Assembly (NCBI GenBank): GCA_049694275.1 | Contig: JBAVQS010000055.1 | Coordinates: 1 to 26,742, forward strand | Reading direction: 5' to 3' | Source of the DNA: JBAVQS01 sp049694275 | Lineage (GTDB): Bacteria > Chloroflexota > Anaerolineae > UBA4142 > SHND01 | Length of the DNA stretch: 26,742 bases | Part shown: one piece after another, positions 20,909-26,742 of the stretch | Position numbering within the stretch: the first letter of the stretch is position 1 | How the letters are laid out: every line of letters starts with the position of its first letter | The notes under the pieces: model-generated | The model's database searches: none | Told to the model about the DNA's origin: nothing | What the model saw: the letters and a program-made list of their open reading frames with translations, nothing else | Made by a program: the position numbers and the translations under genes

Positions 20909-23698
20909 ATGAATCCATCCGAAGCGCGAACGCGCAAGCAGTTGATTGACCCGGCATTGACCAGGGCCGGCTGGAACCTCCACAACCCCGCACAGGTCGG
21001 CGCCGAGATCCCCGTCGACGACCCGCGCCCGGAAGCCGCGCACCCTGACCTGTTGGGCGCGGCGCGGGACGCGCCCCCCGACTATGCGCTGTATTCGGGC
21101 ATTACCGATTACTGCCTCTACCAACCGAACGGCGAGGTGATCGCCATCGTCGAGGCCAAGCGGTCGAGCCGCGACGCGCGCATCGCCGAGACGCAGGCCG
21201 AGTATTACGTGACCGAGATTGAAAAGCGGCAGAGCTTTCGCCCCTTTGCGTTTCTCACCAACGGCCACAGCATTTACTTTTGGGATGTCGGGCAGTCGCC
21301 CAAGCGTCTCGTCGCCGGCTTTTTCTCGCCCGACGACCTCGCCCGGCTGCTCTATATTCGCCAGCACAAGACCCCGCTGGCGAGTGCGCCGATCCAGACG
21401 GCCATCACGAATCGCGGCTACCAGCAAGAGGCGATCCGGCGCGTCTGCGAAGCGTTCGACCGGGGCAAGCGCAAGGCCCTGCTCGTGATGGCGACCGGCA
21501 CGGGCAAGACCCGCACCGTCATGTCCCTGATCGACCTCTTTTTGCGCACGAACCAGGCGCGCCGCGTCCTCTTTGTCGCCGACCGCGATGCGCTGGTCAC
21601 CCAGGCGCAGCGGGATGGATTCAAGGCGTGGCTGCCGGACGAGCCGCGCGACCGGATCACCTCGCAGAACATCGACCTGACCAAGCGCCTCTATGTCGCC
21701 ACGCTGCAAACTATCAGCAACTGTTTTGACCGCATCTCGCCCGCCTTTTTCGACCTGGTGATTTTCGACGAGGTCCACCGCTCCATTTTCAACAAATACG
21801 ACGAGGCGCTCGGCTATTTTGACGGGCGCATGATTGGGCTGACCGCGACGCCGGCCGAGTTCGTGGAACGCAACACCTTTACCGCGTTCGATTGCGCCGA
21901 CGGCAAGCCGACGTTCCTCTACACCTACGAGGACGCGCAAAAGGACAAGGTGCTCGTCCCGTTCAGTCTCTACAAGGCGCAGACCCACTTTCAGCGCAAG
22001 GGGATTCACGGCGTGGACCTGAGCGAGGAGGAGCAGAACCTGCTCGTCGAGCAGGGCATCGACCCGGATGCGCTCGATTTTTCAGGGACGCAGCTTGAAC
22101 GCGAGGTGAGCAACAAAGACACGCTGCGCAAGCAGTGGGAAGAGTTCTGGGAGAACTGCATCAAGGACGAGTCCGGCCAACTGCCGGGCAAGACCATCGT
22201 CTTTGCCCTGACGCAGGACCATGCGATGCGGCTGGCCGAGGTTTTCGCAGAGATGTACCCGCAGTACCCCGACCTCGTGCGGGTCATCACCTCGGAATCG
22301 GATTACAAGGGCATGGGCATCGAGAAATTCAAAAGGGAGGACCGGCTGCGCATCGCCCTCTCGGTGGACATGCTGGATACGGGCGTGGATGTGCCCGAGG
22401 TGGTCAACCTCGTTTTCATGAAACCGGTCCAGTCCCAGATCAAGCTGTGGCAGATGATCGGGCGCGGGACCCGGTCGCACGAGACCTGCAAGGTCTACGC
22501 CTGGCTCCCCAACGGGCACAAGGACGAATTCCTGATTATCGATTACTGGGATAACGATTTTGCCAAACGCGCCGACGACCGCCTGACGCAGGCCCTACCG
22601 GTCCTGGTGACGATCTTTAACACCCGGCTCAAGCTGCTCGAAACCGACCTGAGCGATCAGGAATCGCCCGCGTGCCAGCAGGTGATCGCCGACCTCCGCG
22701 CCCAGGTCGGCCAGATCCCGACCGATGCCTTTTCCGTGAAAAAGGTCTATCCCGACATCCAGCCAGCGTGGGACGATGCCTTCTGGCGCTATTTCACGCC
22801 CGCCAAAATCGATTTCCTGCGCCTCAAGGTCGGGCCGCTGCTGCGCTTTGCATCCGGCATCGACGTGGAGGCCGCCACCTTTACGAGCAAGGTCGAACGC
22901 CTCAAGCTCCAGTTGCGGACGGGCGCGGACCCCGCGGCCACCGCCGCGTCGATTGTCGAGGACGTGACCCGGATGCCCAATTTTGTCTACCAGGACCCGG
23001 CGCTCCTGCCGAGCGTGCAGTTGGGCTCTTCGCCCGCGCGGCTCGCGCAGGCGAGCGCGGAAGACCTGACCCGGCTCATCGTCGCCCTGGCCGAGCAGAT
23101 GAAGAATCGCAAGACCAAACCGAATGCGTTTTTGCTGCTCGACCTCAAGGACGCCATCGACCTGCGCGGTTATATCCTCCTCCACGCCGGGGCCGAGCGG
23201 GTCTATGTCAAGGAATATCGCGAGCGCGTCGAGCGGCGCATCCGCGAACTGGCCGAGCACCATCCAACCATCCAGGCCATCCAGCGCGACGAGCCGGTCA
23301 CCGATCAGCAGCTTGTCGAACTGGAGAAAACGCTCGAACGGGAGCTGGGCGGCGGCGATGTCGAGCTCACCGAGGCCAACATCCGTAAAGCCTACGGCGT
23401 CAAGGTGACCGGCCTCATCGATTTCCTCCGCGAGATACTTGACCTCACCGGCCTCTCTGCATATCAAGAGATCATCCGCCGGCTCTTTGACGACTATATC
23501 GGCAAGCACACATATAACGCTGACCAGATTCGCTTTTTGCGCGCGGTGCAATCGGTTTTTCTCCGCAAGCACCGTGTGACGATGGAGAACCTCTACGAGG
23601 GCGCGTTCGCCACCTTTGGCGCGAACGCCGTCGAGCGGCTCTTTACGCCGGGCGATATTCAAGAGATGCTGGCTTTTACGCAGGCCATGCAGCCGTGA
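20909..23698 (+). CDS. hsdR: Type I restriction endonuclease subunit R (EcoEI-like)
   Basis: The motor and nuclease subunit of a type I restriction enzyme: it translocates DNA with ATP and cuts unmodified DNA. In this 929-residue protein the N-terminal nuclease domain has Asp67 and E82-x-K84 (DYCLY ... VIAIVEAKR). The helicase has Walker A MATGTGKTRT (about 194-203), the DEVH box in IFDEVHRSIF (about 287), LTATPAEF and the motif VI segment QMIGRGTR. The C-terminal ~300 residues match the EcoEI-type R C-terminal region (FLRLKVGPLLRFA ... RFLRAVQSVFL). All catalytic motifs are intact. GGAG lies eight bases before ATG 20909. It is the first gene of the operon, with hsdM starting 14 bases after its stop. 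Confidence 0.96.
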   Translation: MNPSEARTRKQLIDPALTRAGWNLHNPAQVGAEIPVDDPRPEAAHPDLLGAARDAPPDYALYSGITDYCLYQPNGEVIAIVEAKRSSRDARIAETQAEYYVTEIEKRQSFRPFAFLTNGHSIYFWDVGQSPKRLVAGFFSPDDLARLLYIRQHKTPLASAPIQTAITNRGYQQEAIRRVCEAFDRGKRKALLVMATGTGKTRTVMSLIDLFLRTNQARRVLFVADRDALVTQAQRDGFKAWLPDEPRDRITSQNIDLTKRLYVATLQTISNCFDRISPAFFDLVIFDEVHRSIFNKYDEALGYFDGRMIGLTATPAEFVERNTFTAFDCADGKPTFLYTYEDAQKDKVLVPFSLYKAQTHFQRKGIHGVDLSEEEQNLLVEQGIDPDALDFSGTQLEREVSNKDTLRKQWEEFWENCIKDESGQLPGKTIVFALTQDHAMRLAEVFAEMYPQYPDLVRVITSESDYKGMGIEKFKREDRLRIALSVDMLDTGVDVPEVVNLVFMKPVQSQIKLWQMIGRGTRSHETCKVYAWLPNGHKDEFLIIDYWDNDFAKRADDRLTQALPVLVTIFNTRLKLLETDLSDQESPACQQVIADLRAQVGQIPTDAFSVKKVYPDIQPAWDDAFWRYFTPAKIDFLRLKVGPLLRFASGIDVEAATFTSKVERLKLQLRTGADPAATAASIVEDVTRMPNFVYQDPALLPSVQLGSSPARLAQASAEDLTRLIVALAEQMKNRKTKPNAFLLLDLKDAIDLRGYILLHAGAERVYVKEYRERVERRIRELAEHHPTIQAIQRDEPVTDQQLVELEKTLERELGGGDVELTEANIRKAYGVKVTGLIDFLREILDLTGLSAYQEIIRRLFDDYIGKHTYNADQIRFLRAVQSVFLRKHRVTMENLYEGAFATFGANAVERLFTPGDIQEMLAFTQAMQP

Positions 23699-23712
23699 GA
23701 ATAAGAATATAA

Positions 23713-25419
23713 ATGCTCACCGACCCGAAACTCAAATCACAGGTGGACGCCCTCTGGGACAAGCTCTGGACCGGCGGCCTGACCAACCCGATGGACGCCA
23801 TCGAGCAGCTCTCTTATCTGCTTTTTTTGAAGCGGCTCGACGAGCAGGAAGACGCCCGCGAGAAAATGGCGCGCATGGCCGGCCGGCCCTATCAACCGCA
23901 ACTGGCCGACGACCTCCGCTGGAAGAACTGGACCCATCTCAAAGCGGACGATGCGCTCAGGCAGGTCAAGGACAAGGTCTTTCCGACCCTCAAGACCATC
24001 GGCGGCGAAGGAAGCTCTTTTGCGCAGTACATGCAGAACGCCGAGTTCAAGATCAACAAGCCCGCGCTGTTGATCGAGGCATGCAAGGCCATCGACGAGA
24101 TGGACATCTCGGCGCAGAACCAGGATGTCCAGGGCGACCTCTATGAATACCTGCTCAGCCGCTTGAGCATCGCCGGGCGCAACGGCCAGTTCCGCACCCC
24201 GCGTCACATCATCCGCATGATGGTGCTGATGGTCAAGCCCCAGCCTCACGAGCGGATGGGCGACCTGGCCGCCGGCACCTGCGGCTTTCCCGTCAACACG
24301 TATCAATACATCCTCGAAACCCACACCTCGCCCGGCCTGGTGACCTACGACGAGGATCACATGCCCCATCACCTCGTGGGGGACCTCCTCTCCGACGAGG
24401 AGCGGAATTTCCTTCACACGCAGGCGCTGCGCGCCTATGATAATGACTCGGGCATGACCATGCTCCGCATCGGCTCGATGAACCTGATGCTCCACGGCAT
24501 CACCTCGCCCCGTTTTTTCTATGCCGACACCCTCTCCAAAGGGTTTACGGAGGAACGCACCTGCGACGTTCTCCTGATGAATCCCCCCTTCAAGGGGGCG
24601 GTGGACAAGACCGATATTGGCCCCGGCTTGCCGGCCACGACCACCAAATCGGAACTGCTCTTTATCCATCTCATCCTCCGCGTGCTGGACATGGGAGGCC
24701 GCTGCGCCGTCATCGTCCCTGACGGCGTGCTCTTTGGGTCGAGCAAGGCGCACCGGGAGGCGCGCGAAAGGATCATCGAGGAGAACCGGCTGGAAGGGGT
24801 GGTCTCGATGCCGAGCGGCGTTTTCAAGCCCTATGCCGGCGTCTCGACCGCCGTCCTGCTCTTTACGCGCGGCGGCAAGACGGACCGCATCTGGTTCTAC
24901 GACATGGATCACGATGGCTTTTCGCTCGACGACAAGCGCGAGCGCGTCCCCGAGAACGACATCCCCGATCTTTTGAAATGCTGGGACAACCGCCTGGACC
25001 CCGCCTTTAACGCCGCCCGCGACACACGGCTGGTCGCGCTACGGGAACAGGTCGCGCCGCTCAAATCCCGGCGGCTCCAGCTCTTCAAAGAGCTCAACCG
25101 GCTCACCTTTGAGCACGCCATCGCGCCCGACGGCGACGGCGACGCCACCGCCGCGCTCGCCGCAATGCAAAAGGAACTGGACGACCTGCACGCGCAGATC
25201 GAGCCGCTGCAAGCCGAGATCAACCAGCTCACCCGCCAGTTCTGGGTGACGAAGGAGCAGGTCAAGGCCAACAAATATGACCTCTCCGCCAGCCGCTACC
25301 GGCAGATCGAGCAGGAGGAAGAGTTTTACGAAGAGCCGGGGGTGACGCTGGAAAGAATGAAACAATTGGATAGAGTAACGAAAGAAGAACTGGAAGAGAT
25401 AGCGAGTCTACTCAAATGA
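23713..25419 (+). CDS. hsdM: Type I restriction-modification N6-adenine methyltransferase subunit M
   Basis: The modification subunit, 568 residues, methylates adenine using S-adenosylmethionine, together with HsdS. The N-terminal helical HsdM_N domain (LTDPKLKSQVDALWDKLW, DAIEQLSYLLFLKRLDE) is followed by the methyltransferase domain with FRTPRHIIRMMV, SAM-binding motif I DLAAGTCGF (from Asp184; commonly D-x-A-C-G-T-G-G-F, here with Cys in place of the second-last Gly) and catalytic NPPF at 290-293. A C-terminal coiled-coil-like stretch (about 440-510) probably contacts HsdS. The Shine-Dalgarno sequence is weak, which suggests coupling to hsdR. It overlaps hsdS by four bases (ATGA). Confidence 0.96.
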   Translation: MLTDPKLKSQVDALWDKLWTGGLTNPMDAIEQLSYLLFLKRLDEQEDAREKMARMAGRPYQPQLADDLRWKNWTHLKADDALRQVKDKVFPTLKTIGGEGSSFAQYMQNAEFKINKPALLIEACKAIDEMDISAQNQDVQGDLYEYLLSRLSIAGRNGQFRTPRHIIRMMVLMVKPQPHERMGDLAAGTCGFPVNTYQYILETHTSPGLVTYDEDHMPHHLVGDLLSDEERNFLHTQALRAYDNDSGMTMLRIGSMNLMLHGITSPRFFYADTLSKGFTEERTCDVLLMNPPFKGAVDKTDIGPGLPATTTKSELLFIHLILRVLDMGGRCAVIVPDGVLFGSSKAHREARERIIEENRLEGVVSMPSGVFKPYAGVSTAVLLFTRGGKTDRIWFYDMDHDGFSLDDKRERVPENDIPDLLKCWDNRLDPAFNAARDTRLVALREQVAPLKSRRLQLFKELNRLTFEHAIAPDGDGDATAALAAMQKELDDLHAQIEPLQAEINQLTRQFWVTKEQVKANKYDLSASRYRQIEQEEEFYEEPGVTLERMKQLDRVTKEELEEIASLLK

Positions 25420-26579
25420 GGGCAGAGCTACTCAAGGACATCTGCGAAATCAATCCCAGATTCAACAACAGACAAAATCCAGAGGAGCAATGTTCTTTTG
25501 TCCCCATGGAATTTGTTGATGAAATATTTGCCGAAGTCGCTTACACGGCAGTGCGTCAGGTTTCAGATGTCCAGAAAGGTTACACGCCATTCAAGAATGG
25601 TGATGTTCTTCTAGCAAAGATCACACCTTGCATGGAAAATGGCAAATGCGCAATTGCAAAGAATCTAATCAATGGCATCGGGTTCGGTTCTACCGAATTT
25701 CATGTCATGCGCGCTGGCGAATCAGTAATGCCTCAATGGATTTATTATTTCATTCGCCAGAAATCCATAAGACAACGACTCGCTAGGAGTATGCATGGCT
25801 CAGCCGGACAACAGCGCGTTCCAAGCGAAGCGGTTGAAGAGTTAGAAATTCCTCTGCCGCCCCTCCCCGAGCAGCAGCGCATCGCCGCCATCCTCGCGCG
25901 GGCCGACCGCCTGCGCCGCACCTGCCGCTATGCCCAGCAGTTGAGCAACACCTTTTTGCAATCCGTCTTTTTGCGGATGTTCGGGAATCCGAGAGCCAAC
26001 CCAAACAATTGGCCCATTGTCAAGCTCGTGGAACTAGGCGATCTGGATCGCGGGCGTTCAAGAAATCGACCTCGTGACACACCTGAATTGTACGGAGGAC
26101 CTTATCCTTTCATTCAGACAGGAGATATAGCAAACTCGGAGGGTTACGTTAGAGAGTTCAAACAGACCTACTCGGAACTAGGGTTACAGCAGAGCAAAAT
26201 GTGGCCCCGAGGAACCTTATGCATTACGATAGCAGCCAACATTGCTAAAACGAGCATTCTCACTTTTGATGCATGTTTTCCCGACAGTGTTGTCGGATTC
26301 ATACCGAACTCAAAAACAAATACCGAGTTTATTCAGCAATGGTTCTCATTCGCACAGAAGGAGCTTGAGGAAACGGCTCCCGAGTCGGCACAGAAGAATA
26401 TTAACCTTGAGATTCTGAGAGAACTTGAGGTTGCACTGCCTCCCTTGCATTTGCAGCAGCAATTCGGTGGCATCGTCCACCAATTCGAGCGGCTCCGCGC
26501 CCAGCAGCGCGAGGCCGAGCGCCAGGCCGAGCACCTCTTCCAAACCTTGCTCCACCGCGCCTTTAACGGCGAATTGTAG
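25416..26579 (+). CDS. hsdS: Type I restriction-modification specificity subunit S
   Basis: The DNA-recognition subunit, 387 residues, with two target recognition domains, each followed by a conserved helical segment. TRD1 is about residues 1-145 (INPRFNNRQNPEEQ ... GSAGQQRVPSEAVEELEIPLPPL). The central helix contains PEQQRIAAILARADRLRR. TRD2 is about 205-345 (WPIVKLVELGDLDRGRSRNR, PYPFIQTGDIANSEGYV, ESAQKNINLEILRELEVALPPL). The C-terminal helix contains QFERLRAQQREAERQAEHLF. Each TRD would read one half of a bipartite target; the target cannot be predicted. The TRD-coding parts are clearly more AT-rich than the helix-coding parts, as expected when recognition domains are exchanged between strains. 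Both halves are complete, so the enzyme should be functional. Confidence 0.95.
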   Translation: MRAELLKDICEINPRFNNRQNPEEQCSFVPMEFVDEIFAEVAYTAVRQVSDVQKGYTPFKNGDVLLAKITPCMENGKCAIAKNLINGIGFGSTEFHVMRAGESVMPQWIYYFIRQKSIRQRLARSMHGSAGQQRVPSEAVEELEIPLPPLPEQQRIAAILARADRLRRTCRYAQQLSNTFLQSVFLRMFGNPRANPNNWPIVKLVELGDLDRGRSRNRPRDTPELYGGPYPFIQTGDIANSEGYVREFKQTYSELGLQQSKMWPRGTLCITIAANIAKTSILTFDACFPDSVVGFIPNSKTNTEFIQQWFSFAQKELEETAPESAQKNINLEILRELEVALPPLHLQQQFGGIVHQFERLRAQQREAERQAEHLFQTLLHRAFNGEL

Positions 26580-26585
26580 GGAGAA

Positions 26586-26736
26586 GGCGTCAACGAATGC
26601 TCCGCAAAACGGATAAACAGATAGACAATAGTCGGGTCAGAGGAGTCATTGAAGCGTCATGTCATTCGCGAAATTTCAGGGACAAGCCGCCAACTCGCCA
26701 CTATCTGTTTATCCGCTTCTTTTATCCGTTGACACC
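26586..26736. mobile_element. Short inverted-repeat (MITE-like) element after hsdS
   Basis: CGGATAAACAGATAG (26610-26624) recurs as its exact reverse complement at 26701-26715. With mismatches the arms extend outward to GGCGTCAACG on the left and to CCGTTGACACC on the right (about 26586 and 26736), giving arms of 36-39 bases around a ~76-base centre without a credible gene. It begins 7 bases after the hsdS stop. The size and structure fit a miniature inverted-repeat element; I could not identify a target-site duplication. Confidence 0.55.
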
Positions 26737-26742
26737 CGCAAT

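Overview
The window is one GC-rich bacterial segment. Its gene content suggests a Chloroflexota-like or similar environmental bacterium: GAF-rich sensor kinase, Ser/Thr kinase and PP2C pair, UPF0158, CHAT protease, EcoEI-like type I restriction enzyme. No rRNA or other taxonomic marker is present, so this placement is an inference. No tRNA, rRNA, CRISPR array or complete insertion sequence was seen.

Region 1 (1-13279) is a nitrogen-assimilation block arranged as two divergent transcription units. Leftward (minus strand) runs a tight four-gene operon: APC amino-acid permease, PP2C phosphatase, membrane-anchored Ser/Thr kinase, glutamine synthetase (glnA), closed by an intrinsic terminator. Rightward runs a GAF-type sensor histidine kinase, a NarL/LuxR-type response regulator, and a glutamate synthase large subunit divided into two genes: a 1223-residue catalytic part and a 297-residue GXGXG part. 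The ~550 bp between the two units carries a near-consensus promoter followed by a strong terminator (a candidate ~80-nt RNA), a ~90 bp MITE-like element and a 12-bp inverted repeat. Two in-frame tandem copies of a 63-bp palindromic element interrupt the first GAF domain of the sensor kinase.

Region 2 (13305-20485) is accessory. An APH-family phosphotransferase faces a possible conflict or stress system: UPF0158 protein, MoxR-type AAA+ ATPase and an unrecognised 352-residue protein in one overlapping operon. A promoter then precedes a small single-TM protein and a CHAT-family cysteine protease with an unrecognised Cys-rich C-terminal domain. A LysM protein without a signal peptide follows from its own promoter. 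The promoters of the small TM gene and the LysM gene look alike, and an 8-bp-arm palindrome sits at the predicted start of the MoxR operon. This is the best candidate for an undescribed system here.

Region 3 (20486-20908) is an intergenic stretch rich in palindromes, with a terminator and a duplicated ~65 bp element. Region 4 (20909-26579) is a complete type I restriction-modification operon, hsdR-hsdM-hsdS, whose specificity gene has two AT-rich target-recognition segments set in GC-rich conserved segments. A ~150 bp inverted-repeat element closes the window.
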